DNA from: Thaumasiovibrio occultus
GTDB lineage: Bacteria; Pseudomonadota; Gammaproteobacteria; Enterobacterales; Vibrionaceae
Direction: 5' to 3'
Assembly (NCBI GenBank): GCA_019703815.1
Contig: AP023052.1
Location: 1,984,001-2,048,000 of the forward strand
DNA: 64,000 nucleotides
The translations under genes and the position numbers were made by a program. Shown here one piece after another: positions 46,866-55,509 of the stretch (its first letter is position 1; each line of letters begins with the position of its first letter). Under the pieces are notes generated by a model, which ran no database searches, was not told where the DNA came from, and was given only the letters and a program-made list of their open reading frames with translations.

Positions 46866-48596
46866 TCACACCCCATAGAAATAAACAATGGCAGAGATAA
46901 CAATGCTGCCGTATAGCAAACTGGTAGGGAGACCAATCTTGATAAAGTCAGACAAGGTGTAGTTCCCTGCGCTATAAACCATCAAATTGGTCTGATAGCC
47001 ATAAGGGCTAATAAAACTCGCACTCGCACCAAAGGCGACCGCCAAAATAAAACTGTGTACATTGCTGTCTAAGCTGATCGCCATGCCATAAGCAATAGGA
47101 AACATTAGTGCTGCGGCGGCGTTATTCGTCACCAACTCTGTAATAAGCCAAGTGCAAAGGTAAACCAACACGAGTCCCCAAAATGGACTTAACGTGTGCT
47201 GATGTCGCGTGATCAGCGCACTAAACATGTCTAGCGCTTGCGTGTTCGATAACGCCTGAGACAGCAGCAATGCCGAAGCAATAATCAACCACATTTGGCG
47301 TGGCAGACGGGCTATCACTTCATTGGCGTACAAACACTTGCTTAGCAGCAACATACCAAGTAGTAACAACATGCCTTGGAATAAGGGCACCCACTCCAAT
47401 GCGGCAAGCGCGATAGCGGTAAAAAAGCCAAACGTGGCTAAACAGGCTTTCGGCCCCGTAAGCAGATGCTCGGTCTCTACCCCACTGATAAAATAAAAGT
47501 TTTTGCTTAAATTATGGCGAGTTTGAAAATCTTGCCCTACCGCAAGCATAAGGCAATCACCCGAGCTGAGCTCTATCTCACCCAATTTGCCCGACAGCGC
47601 TTTACCGTCACGCTTAACGGCCACTACAGCTGCATCGAACAAGGCGCGGAAACCAACCTGCTTTAGCGTTTTGCCGACTAGAAGGCTTTCGGGGCGAACA
47701 ACGACTTCGGTTAAATTTTGAATTGGTAATCCATTTTCATACGCAAACAAACTTAAACCATCAAACTGGCTCAGCAGTGTGACTTTTTTAATGTCACCAC
47801 TAAATAACAATCGATCATTTTGCTCAATGCTTTCTTGAGGGGCAACGGGTGAAATCAAACGCCCCCCGCGCAGTATTTCCACCAAAAACAGAGATTCGAG
47901 ATTCCTTAATCCATTCTCTTCTATTGTGCGGCCAACCAAAGAGGAAGAAGGCAAGACTTTCGCATCAATAAAGTAGTCAGCGGCGACGGTTTTTTCATTG
48001 GTATAATTTGGGTAGAAGCGCGACAACGCGAATAACAGTGCACCGCACCCTATCACCAACACACTGCCGACTAAAGTAAAATCAAAAAATCCCAACGGGC
48101 TTAAGTCCGCTTCCAACACCATGCTGTTCACTATCAAGTTGGTGGAGGTGCCAATCAGCGTTAACGTACCGCCGAGTATGGCTGCATAAGAGAGCGGTAA
48201 CAACAACTTACTCGCCGCATGATGCGGATTATTTCGGATTGGAGCCAGCATGGTAGAAACCACAGCGGTGTTGTTGAGCAGCGCCGAAGATAGTACCGTG
48301 ACGCTGTATAAACGCCACCACGTTTGCCCATAGTTAGGCTTAACAACAAACGCTGCAACTTGGCGCAATAACTTGGTCTTCTCCAAAGCAATGGAGCACA
48401 CCATTAATAAAATAAGCGTCAACAATCCTTTGTTGGCGAAACTATTTATGACTTGCTCTGTCGTGACCATATTGGTGCTGTATAACATCAGCAACAATAG
48501 CCCAAAAATACGTTCCGGTTGAGTCTGAAAACGCACCAAGCCAATGATAGTTAGAATAAATAAAGCAATAACAAAATAGGCAGAAAAATGATCCAT
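46866..48596 (-). CDS. SLC13/DASS-type transporter with RCK_C domains (probable sulfate uptake)
   Basis: 576 residues. Two blocks of hydrophobic helices flank a soluble middle (about 200-370) holding two RCK_C/TrkA-C-like domains ([22 protein letters not shown] and [22 protein letters not shown]). Transport motifs include [28 protein letters not shown] and [15 protein letters not shown]. Sac1/YfbS-like members of this layout take up sulfate in exchange with sodium or protons. First gene of the operon, directly before cysD, which supports sulfate as substrate. Confidence 0.85.
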   Translation of the reverse strand: MDHFSAYFVIALFILTIIGLVRFQTQPERIFGLLLLMLYSTNMVTTEQVINSFANKGLLTLILLMVCSIALEKTKLLRQVAAFVVKPNYGQTWWRLYSVTVLSSALLNNTAVVSTMLAPIRNNPHHAASKLLLPLSYAAILGGTLTLIGTSTNLIVNSMVLEADLSPLGFFDFTLVGSVLVIGCGALLFALSRFYPNYTNEKTVAADYFIDAKVLPSSSLVGRTIEENGLRNLESLFLVEILRGGRLISPVAPQESIEQNDRLLFSGDIKKVTLLSQFDGLSLFAYENGLPIQNLTEVVVRPESLLVGKTLKQVGFRALFDAAVVAVKRDGKALSGKLGEIELSSGDCLMLAVGQDFQTRHNLSKNFYFISGVETEHLLTGPKACLATFGFFTAIALAALEWVPLFQGMLLLLGMLLLSKCLYANEVIARLPRQMWLIIASALLLSQALSNTQALDMFSALITRHQHTLSPFWGLVLVYLCTWLITELVTNNAAAALMFPIAYGMAISLDSNVHSFILAVAFGASASFISPYGYQTNLMVYSAGNYTLSDFIKIGLPTSLLYGSIVISAIVYFYGV

Positions 48597-48755
48597 GATG
48601 GATTTCTCGAAGTCTGAGGAAGCCCTTGTCGAACGACGGCTTACGGTAAGTATTTAATCAACGAAACCTTTTGCACATCAAGTGTTACCAATTAAGTGAT
48701 AGCGTTTAAGCTCACTTTTTACTTTCTTTCTTACTTTCGATTTTCCACTTAGCCC

Positions 48756-49412
48756 CTATTTCCCTAACCCGTTATAGACCGTTATCGCTTGCTCCAAATC
48801 CTCGTAGAACGTTAACTCCCCTTGATGCAAAATGACCGCACTGTCACAAAACTCACAGATCTCTTTCATATCATGGCTCACCATGATCAAGCTGGCGTTT
48901 CGGCTTTTATCTAACAATGCTTGCTTGGCCTTTTGACGAAACTTTGCATCGCCGACCGAGGTGGCCTCATCAATCAAATAGACATCAAAATCAATCGAGA
49001 TACAGCAACCAAACGTTAATCGAGCCCGCATACCGCTAGAGTAAGTTTTTACCGGCAAGTCGTATTTGACACCTAGTTCAGCAAACGCTTTTACCTTCTC
49101 TTCAAACGCATCTAAATCCGCAACACCATTTACTCGGCCAATAAAACGGGTGTTCTCCCGCCCCGTCATTTGTGGATGAATACCGGTTGCCAGCGCGACC
49201 GGCCAAGAAATGGCCTTATCAGAGAGCACCTTCCCTTTATTAGGGTATTCACTCCCCGCGAGGATACGAAACAAGGTCGATTTACCTGCACCGTTCGAGC
49301 CAAGCAAGGCCACATTGTGACCTTTAGGAAAACTAAAATTCAAGTCTTGAAATACGTACTGTTTACCCAAATCAGAGGGGTAGTATTTACAAAGCGACTT
49401 TAACGTAATCAT
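48756..49412 (-). CDS. kpsT: Capsule export ABC transporter ATPase (KpsT-like), locus B
   Basis: 218 residues, the usual KpsT length. Walker A GSNGAGKST, signature YSSGMRARL, Walker B VYLIDEATSVGDAKF and MVSHDMKEICEFCDSA are intact, and the true C-terminus reads DLEQAITVYNGLGK. It partners KpsM of locus B, and perhaps of locus A if that copy is damaged in the real genome. Last gene of locus B; the sulfate operon begins about 160 bases further on in the same direction. Confidence 0.93.
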   Translation of the reverse strand: MITLKSLCKYYPSDLGKQYVFQDLNFSFPKGHNVALLGSNGAGKSTLFRILAGSEYPNKGKVLSDKAISWPVALATGIHPQMTGRENTRFIGRVNGVADLDAFEEKVKAFAELGVKYDLPVKTYSSGMRARLTFGCCISIDFDVYLIDEATSVGDAKFRQKAKQALLDKSRNASLIMVSHDMKEICEFCDSAVILHQGELTFYEDLEQAITVYNGLGK

Positions 49413-49440
49413 TATTACCCTATTAAATAGAGAGTCATAA

Positions 49441-49479
49441 TGTCGACGAATAAGTCGATATCAGCTTCATTCGTCGACA
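49441..49479. repeat. Inverted repeat between galU and kpsT of locus B
   Basis: Perfect 11-base arms TGTCGACGAAT (49441-49451) and ATTCGTCGACA (49469-49479) with a 17-base loop, in the 81-base gap between the two genes. No T tract follows, so it is more likely an RNA-stabilising or processing hairpin, or a protein-binding palindrome, than a terminator. Confidence 0.75.
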
Positions 49480-49493
49480 CTCTTATCCAATGC

Positions 49494-50390
49494 TTAGCAA
49501 GCAGGTTCGACTTCTTTTTCAGTTCTTTCTTGTTTAATAACGATGTCTTTATCTTTTAAATAAACGTTCTTATAGCAGTGATTAGTCGCTTCCATATAAC
49601 CCTCGACAGATCCACAGTCAAAACGCTGCCCCTTAAACTTATAAGCGATCACACATCCTTGCTCTGCTTGTCTTAGCAACGCATCAGTTATTTGAATCTC
49701 TCCGCCCTTGCCTGCTTCGGTGTCTTCGATAAACTCGAAAATATCCGGCGTTAAAATATAACGACCAATGATAGCCAAATTACTTGGCTCAGTTCCTGAT
49801 TCAGGTTTCTCTACCATATTGGTGACTCGATACAAATCTTCGCGAATACATTGACCATCGATAACACCATACTTATGAGTTTCTGTTAGGGGCACTTCTT
49901 CTACCGCAACAATCGAACAACGAAATTGCTTGTACAGCTTGACCATTTGCTGTAGAACGCCATCCCCTTCATGGTTCACACATAAATCATCAGCAAGTAC
50001 AACTGCAAAAGGTTCATTACCAATTAATTCCCGACCAGTTAGGATTGCATGTCCTAAACCTTTCATTTCACGTTGGCGAATAAAAGTAAACTGAGCGGAC
50101 TCGATCGTGCGACGAATATCATCAAGCAGTACTTCTTTGTTTGTTCCTTCGATTTGATGTTCCAATTCATAGTTCTTATCAAAATGGTCCATCAATGTAT
50201 GTTTACCGCGCCCAGTAACAATACACATACTCTCCATTCCAGCTTGCAAGGCCTCTTCTACACCGTATTCAATAAGCGGTTTATTGACCACAGGCATCAT
50301 CTCTTTTGGCATTGATTTCGTAGCAGGCAAGAAACGCGTGCCGTAGCCAGCGGCAGGAAACAAACATTTGTTAATCAAAGTGAACCTCAT
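49494..50390 (-). CDS. galU: UTP-glucose-1-phosphate uridylyltransferase, locus B copy
   Basis: 298 residues. KCLFPAAGYGTRFLPATKSM, PKEMMPVVNKPLIEYGVEEA, FAVVLADDL and EKPESGTEPSNLAIIGRYIL are shared with the locus A copy. It has a longer C-terminal tail (KDKDIVIKQERTEKEVEPAC). The ATG at 50390 is assumed; by comparison with locus A, translation may begin at the TTG 12 bases inside, which has AGG in front. Supplies UDP-glucose for locus B. Confidence 0.92.
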   Translation of the reverse strand: MRFTLINKCLFPAAGYGTRFLPATKSMPKEMMPVVNKPLIEYGVEEALQAGMESMCIVTGRGKHTLMDHFDKNYELEHQIEGTNKEVLLDDIRRTIESAQFTFIRQREMKGLGHAILTGRELIGNEPFAVVLADDLCVNHEGDGVLQQMVKLYKQFRCSIVAVEEVPLTETHKYGVIDGQCIREDLYRVTNMVEKPESGTEPSNLAIIGRYILTPDIFEFIEDTEAGKGGEIQITDALLRQAEQGCVIAYKFKGQRFDCGSVEGYMEATNHCYKNVYLKDKDIVIKQERTEKEVEPAC

Positions 50391-50616
50391 AATAATTTAC
50401 ACAGGAAAAAACATCGCGGTGATGGCATAGGTCTCTTTAGTTAAGCAGGAACTATTGATTGCCCTACACCTCATTCTGTGTGGAATACCACAATTAAAAT
50501 CAAGACCAATTAAAAGTAATATATATCCCAATGGTGTAAATGACTTAGACATATAAATAACGTAGTAAATTGCATTTACCGTATTGAAAAAATAAAGTTA
50601 AAGAAAGAAAACTCAA

Positions 50617-51798
50617 TTAAGCCTTTTGTTTAATCAAATCATTTCTCTCTTCTACCGAGAGTACAGATTCAATGCACGTCATATAATGACGAGCAACATA
50701 AAGGTGACAAAATTCATTCTCTGCCTTAAGCCGCGCGGTTCTACCCATTTCTAAACGTTGACTGTGCGACAGATCCGCCATTTTGATCATAGATTTAGCT
50801 AATGACGCAGAATCACGTGGCGGGACTAGATAGCCAGAGAGTCCATCAACCACCGTTTCTCGACACCCAACATGATCTGTCGTAATAATGGGTTTCGCCA
50901 TTGCTGCGGCTTCAATAAGACATTGCGGGATGCCCTCGCGATAAAAAGAGGGTAACACCACACAGTCATAGTCACGGACGAACTCAATCACATTATCCGT
51001 TTCACCTAAATATCGAACCACAGCCTCGGAATGCCACTTTTCAATGACTTCTCTTGGAATGCCATCAGGGTTATATGCATCAATAAAACCGAGTAATGAA
51101 AACTCTACTTTAGGCCGCGTGGAAACATCGACGCATTTTTTGTTGTAGTGTTCGAGCACCATTCGCGCAGCCTCTACAAACTCAGGCACTCCTTTACTCT
51201 TGAGCATTCGTGCAAACAACAAGAAACGAACAGTACCGTCATCACTAGTAATTTGAGGAGTAAAACGTTGCAGATTTACGCCTATACCTCTTACACGAGA
51301 AATCTTTTCTGCATTTGCCCATTTATTTTCTAAATAGACTGACAAGTCATCGCCATTTTGGAAAATGATGTGGTCGGCCAGGGGCTGAGTTAATCTTAAC
51401 AATAGCTTTCCCAAACGAGACTTAAAACCGTTCGAACTAATGATATAACCGAGCCCAGCAACACTATTGATCACTGGTATTTTTAGTATTTTGCACGCCG
51501 TGACCGAGTAGATATTAAGTTTTGGAGTAAAATTCAGTACACAATCGGGAGACAACTGCTTCAATGTTTTGTAAATCGTCGTTATCGTTTTCCACTCTGA
51601 GAAAAAATTTGCTCCAGAGCGATCGATGCTAACCTCATGGAAGCGACATCCTAGCGCTTCTAAAAGTGAAGCATACTTGTCTCTGGGAGCAACTATAAAG
51701 ATTTCGTTCCCATCCTGCATAAACTCAGTAATTGATGAGCAAAAAAAATTATAGATAAACCAACTCGTGTTTGAAGTAATAACAATACGACGTTTCAT
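50617..51798 (-). CDS. Glycosyltransferase family 4, locus B
   Basis: 393 residues from ATG 51798, one base after the previous gene's stop. GT-B fold: N-terminal RRIVITSNTSWFIYNFFCSS and PVINSVAGLGYI; C-terminal RFLLFARMLKSKGVPEFVEAA, LPSFYREGIPQCLIEAAAM and ITTDHVGCRETVVDGLSGYLV. This resembles PglA/CapM-type enzymes that add an amino sugar or uronate early in a repeat unit. Cytoplasmic; donor and acceptor unknown. About 225 AT-rich bases separate it from galU. Confidence 0.87.
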   Translation of the reverse strand: MKRRIVITSNTSWFIYNFFCSSITEFMQDGNEIFIVAPRDKYASLLEALGCRFHEVSIDRSGANFFSEWKTITTIYKTLKQLSPDCVLNFTPKLNIYSVTACKILKIPVINSVAGLGYIISSNGFKSRLGKLLLRLTQPLADHIIFQNGDDLSVYLENKWANAEKISRVRGIGVNLQRFTPQITSDDGTVRFLLFARMLKSKGVPEFVEAARMVLEHYNKKCVDVSTRPKVEFSLLGFIDAYNPDGIPREVIEKWHSEAVVRYLGETDNVIEFVRDYDCVVLPSFYREGIPQCLIEAAAMAKPIITTDHVGCRETVVDGLSGYLVPPRDSASLAKSMIKMADLSHSQRLEMGRTARLKAENEFCHLYVARHYMTCIESVLSVEERNDLIKQKA

Positions 51799-51799
51799 T

Positions 51800-52843
51800 C
51801 TACGACCACTTGTTAATTCGATTGATGTAAAAAACACGCGCTTGCATGATTAGGTCTTCCCCTGCTCGTTTTGGCTCGACACTAAAAAAACGCATGAAAC
51901 AGCGTAATTTTGTCAGATAGTTAAAGTGGTAGAAGTAGTAAAACGAACAACGAAACCGTTTAAAGTAAAGTATTCTCTTTAAATGAAGCACATCAAAATG
52001 CCGCGACTGTCTATTCATCAAGAGAATAGCTGTAATCGTGCGGTCTAGCTCTTTCAATGTAAAATGACTGCTTGGATACACTCCTTGCTGATGAACACAC
52101 AATTTAAGAATCGCATTGATTAAATCATCGCTGATCGCAGGCCATGTCTCCCGAATCAGGTCACGGACAATTCGCTTAGATATCGCAATCTGCTCAGGAT
52201 AATACTTCGCAGAAATCTGTTCTTGATGGCGATAATACTTAACTAATCCCTTGGGTAAATTATGCAACTTACCCAACTTGGAAAGTTCAATCCACAATCG
52301 ATAGTCTTCGGCATGGGGGTACTCTTTTCGATAGCAAATACCCTGTTCCTTTATAGCGGAACTTCGAAACATCACCGTAGGGTGGCAAATATTACGTTCA
52401 AAAAAATGCAAGGCAACGCGAATTTCTTCATCCGACGTCGGGTAGCGCATATAACTTTCACGGAGACCGTGTTCTGAGGTCTCGGTAAAGTTAATAATAC
52501 TGGTACCACAAGCAATATAGTCCGGATGCGCATCTAAAAACGCAATTTGCTCAGCGAACCGCTCAGGAAGAGATATATCATCAGCATCCATTCTCGCAAT
52601 ATAGCGCCCTTTTGCCATCGTTAAGCCAAGGTTCAGTGCATCAATAAGCCCTACATTTTTCGTCAAATGGATTGCTTTAATACGTGAGTCTGTGAATTGC
52701 TCAATAATGTTCCGAGTTCCATCGGTTGAACCATCATTAATCACAATAAGCTCGAAATCCGAAAAGGTTTGTACAAGCAAACTATTTATCGCGCGGGCAA
52801 GCGTTTTCTGGGCATTAAACGCAGGCAAAATCACACTAAGCAT
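51800..52843 (-). CDS. Glycosyltransferase family 2, locus B
   Basis: 347 residues. A classical GT-A start, MLSVILPAFNAQKTLARAINSLLVQTF, followed by LIVINDGSTDGTRNII, the metal motif YIARMDADDISLPERF and EDYRLWIELSKLG. The C-terminal third is basic and rich in aromatic residues (YFKRFRCSFYYFYHFNY), suggesting membrane association. Part of the tight group sulfotransferase - GT2 - GT4; only six bases from the sulfotransferase gene. Confidence 0.88.
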   Translation of the reverse strand: MLSVILPAFNAQKTLARAINSLLVQTFSDFELIVINDGSTDGTRNIIEQFTDSRIKAIHLTKNVGLIDALNLGLTMAKGRYIARMDADDISLPERFAEQIAFLDAHPDYIACGTSIINFTETSEHGLRESYMRYPTSDEEIRVALHFFERNICHPTVMFRSSAIKEQGICYRKEYPHAEDYRLWIELSKLGKLHNLPKGLVKYYRHQEQISAKYYPEQIAISKRIVRDLIRETWPAISDDLINAILKLCVHQQGVYPSSHFTLKELDRTITAILLMNRQSRHFDVLHLKRILYFKRFRCSFYYFYHFNYLTKLRCFMRFFSVEPKRAGEDLIMQARVFYINRINKWS

Positions 52844-52849
52844 AACGTT

Positions 52850-54100
52850 TTAAACCTTATCTTTTTGTTGCGCTTGCCACTTTTCAATAATCGCATGCGG
52901 GGTATACCAAGCCGCTAACAGTTCGTAGTCACGTTGGTAATAGCCAAGAAGGTAATCCAACTCACCTCGCGACAATCGCCCAAGTTCTACTCTGTTTTTT
53001 CCAACATGATTGCGTGGAATTAGAACCTCTTTTTTCGTCACATCACTCAACAGCGATTGAACCTTTACCATGTTACTCATCGGAACCACATCACTAAACG
53101 GTTCGAGGCTATCATGGACCCAAGTGGACAAAGGCTGACAATGGTGTGCAATAGAAGGCACTTGCAGATAAACATCTAAATGAGCAACAAACTGTGACAA
53201 AGTGGGTTTAAAATGCGGAACCGACTTCGCCAACCATGGGCTGCTTCGTTCAATAGCGATTCGATTAAGCTCTCCATGATCCAACACTCGACTGGCATAA
53301 GCAGAGATAAAACGCTCTATCGGATCTCGCACCACAATCACCGTACGTTCAAACTTTTCTATCGGTGACATATTGGATAACCAATAGTCATGAACGTGCA
53401 GTCCGCGATAGTTATGGCTATCAAATACACGTTGCTGATGCATTTCATACAGCGCTGTTTTAATCGATGAGCAAGCTACTTTCGGCAATGGGAAATAAGC
53501 TAACTTACCTTGCACAACCGGAATCACCTTAAGTGGGGCAAGCTCGTTTTGACCGAGCCGCTCAAAACCCTTGGATCGGTACTCATCTAACTTACGTTTA
53601 ATAAATGGGCCTTTTGGCCTAGCACCGTGCGCCAAATGCATCAACTGGAATGCCAAGGCCGGGTTATGCGCCTCAACTGCCAACGCTTGATCACGCACAT
53701 AATTGATATCGGCTTCACTGGCGATATCTCGAATGCTCAATTCATTAATCGCTTTGTCTTGAATCCGCGTATCCTTTAGCCCAACCATATTACGCAAATA
53801 ACGTACGCATTGGTTCACTTTAACCGGGTTGACCGATTCCAATAACTCAATGACCAAAAGTTTATCGTCTTTACTCGCGACGATCGCTAACTCTCCGCAG
53901 GCGACTTTCTGTTTGAGTACAGCAGAGGATGGAAAATGTACTATATCCTCAATACTCGTAGAGATAATGATATCGGGCGTCTTTTGACTAACCAAAAATT
54001 GCTGCCCATCGAAAGCAAAACACCAACTTAGTTTGCTATCAACAAGACGGATTTCGGTTACTTTATCTTTATAATGAATTAATTGATTCGACTCAGTCAA
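52850..54100 (-). CDS. Sulfotransferase family 2-like protein, locus B
   Basis: 416 residues. The N-terminal 195 residues are an extra region without recognised motif. The sulfotransferase core starts at AYFPLPKVACSSIKTALYEM (201-220), the PAPS 5'-phosphosulfate loop as in carbohydrate sulfotransferases of the HNK-1/chondroitin type. The 3'-phosphate motif is VIVVRDPIERFISAYASRV (254-272). Late RNHVGK also fits that group. Likely sulfates a capsule sugar with PAPS made by the nearby cys genes. First gene after a 640-base gap. Confidence 0.8.
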   Translation of the reverse strand: MTESNQLIHYKDKVTEIRLVDSKLSWCFAFDGQQFLVSQKTPDIIISTSIEDIVHFPSSAVLKQKVACGELAIVASKDDKLLVIELLESVNPVKVNQCVRYLRNMVGLKDTRIQDKAINELSIRDIASEADINYVRDQALAVEAHNPALAFQLMHLAHGARPKGPFIKRKLDEYRSKGFERLGQNELAPLKVIPVVQGKLAYFPLPKVACSSIKTALYEMHQQRVFDSHNYRGLHVHDYWLSNMSPIEKFERTVIVVRDPIERFISAYASRVLDHGELNRIAIERSSPWLAKSVPHFKPTLSQFVAHLDVYLQVPSIAHHCQPLSTWVHDSLEPFSDVVPMSNMVKVQSLLSDVTKKEVLIPRNHVGKNRVELGRLSRGELDYLLGYYQRDYELLAAWYTPHAIIEKWQAQQKDKV

Positions 54101-54741
54101 AAATTAATCGCACGAAGAATGAGAGAGTCCCTTTTATGTTTAGGAATCATTTTCAAACCGTAAATAGTTATTTTTGCTTTCACTTTCCCACTTCACAACC
54201 AAACAAAGAATGTTACAAAAACCAGGAAAAACCCTAACTCCAATAAATAATTCCTTGTCGCAAACTTAAACAATTAGATCGATTCGTTTCTAAAAAAGCA
54301 AAGTTAAACCAAGAAAACTTCGCAATTAAAACTAGACAAAATCTCACACAAAAAATAAGCACTAACATGCCATTATGTTAATAAATAATTGCAAACAAAA
54401 TTAACCGTTGAGATAGTTGTTCGACAATTAACTACGGAATATAAATTAACATACATAACACTAATTACAACAAACTATATCAACATCAATATTGCCTATA
54501 CTATCTATAGGACCAGCAATAAACCTGCAGTTCTGTGCCTCGATATGTTCTGGAAATCTACGATACATATTATCTGATTTAAGCCCTCTAATTATAGCTA
54601 ATTGATTTCGCTTAAAAGCAAGGTTGAAAGATTCACTGGATAAGCAAACACCATGAATGTAAAATTGTCCAGAACTGACACTAGGAAGAGTTTTCCATAA
54701 CTCAAAATTACTCTATACAGTGTTTTTCCTTTGCATTATGG
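54101..54741. other. AT-rich non-coding gap in locus B
   Basis: 640 bases without a gene, much more AT-rich than the flanks. It divides locus B into a distal part (54742-59464) and a proximal part (48756-54100), so an internal promoter is plausible, but none could be picked with confidence. No IS end, ops element or strong terminator is visible. Confidence 0.45.
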
Positions 54742-55509
54742 TTAACTTCCTTTTTCTTCATAAAGTTTAAATCTATTAAGTTCTTCTATTTTAGTAATAA
54801 ATTCATCGCTATTAGGAAACCTCAGATAGTCTCCATTTGTCCCTTGCCCTCCCCTTCTAAGGGTTTTATCTAAGAACTCTTCGCTAACAAACTCATCGCT
54901 TCCAATAAGCTCGTTAAACAATGAACGAACTAATAAAGAAGAATAATAAAAATCTGACTTATACAACTGCTCAAAACTTACAGATAGTGGTTTTTGCTTT
55001 AGTTCAACTAGCTTGCTGTAAAGTGATTTCATCGAATTACGCGCCGCTCGTTCGTGTTCTATTAGCTTTTCTATTGGTATTTTCTCGTCAAACACTGCGT
55101 CATCTAAAGGACGTGTTACCAAATGCTCCTTACCCCAAACATTAGTTTTAATGGAGTAGTTTAAGCTTAACAGCCGACTTTTAGCCATTTCTCGATAAAG
55201 AAATAGGTGCTTATAGCCATATTTGGTGGATATTTCAAGCAGTGCATCATTAAGTTCACTAGGCATTATTTCAAGGCAATGCTTAATCAATGGTTTATCT
55301 CTAATTATTTCTTCAATATCAGAGTACAAAACATCAATGTTCTTTTCTTTATTCCATTTATTGACGACATAATTAAACTTTCTATCCACATTAAATGGCT
55401 CATGCTCTACAGCATTATACTTTGAGTTATTAAAAAGAGAATCACCTAAGTTAGTCCCTCCACTTCTACGAAATGTCCAAATAATAAAAGGAGAGTTATT
55501 TTCCATCAT
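54742..55509 (-). CDS. Sulfotransferase-like protein, locus B
   Basis: 255 residues, AT-rich. A PAPS-loop-like motif opens it: FIIWTFRRSGGTNLGDSLF (8-26). A possible 3'-phosphate site follows (LFLYREMAKSRLLSLNYSIKT, with Arg and Ser correctly spaced), and then a helical part with HERAARNSMKSLY, all in the order of bacterial sulfotransferases. Identity to the family looks distant, so a different P-loop transferase is possible. Overlaps the end of the 1322-residue glycosyltransferase gene by 14 bases. Confidence 0.6.
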   Translation of the reverse strand: MMENNSPFIIWTFRRSGGTNLGDSLFNNSKYNAVEHEPFNVDRKFNYVVNKWNKEKNIDVLYSDIEEIIRDKPLIKHCLEIMPSELNDALLEISTKYGYKHLFLYREMAKSRLLSLNYSIKTNVWGKEHLVTRPLDDAVFDEKIPIEKLIEHERAARNSMKSLYSKLVELKQKPLSVSFEQLYKSDFYYSSLLVRSLFNELIGSDEFVSEEFLDKTLRRGGQGTNGDYLRFPNSDEFITKIEELNRFKLYEEKGS

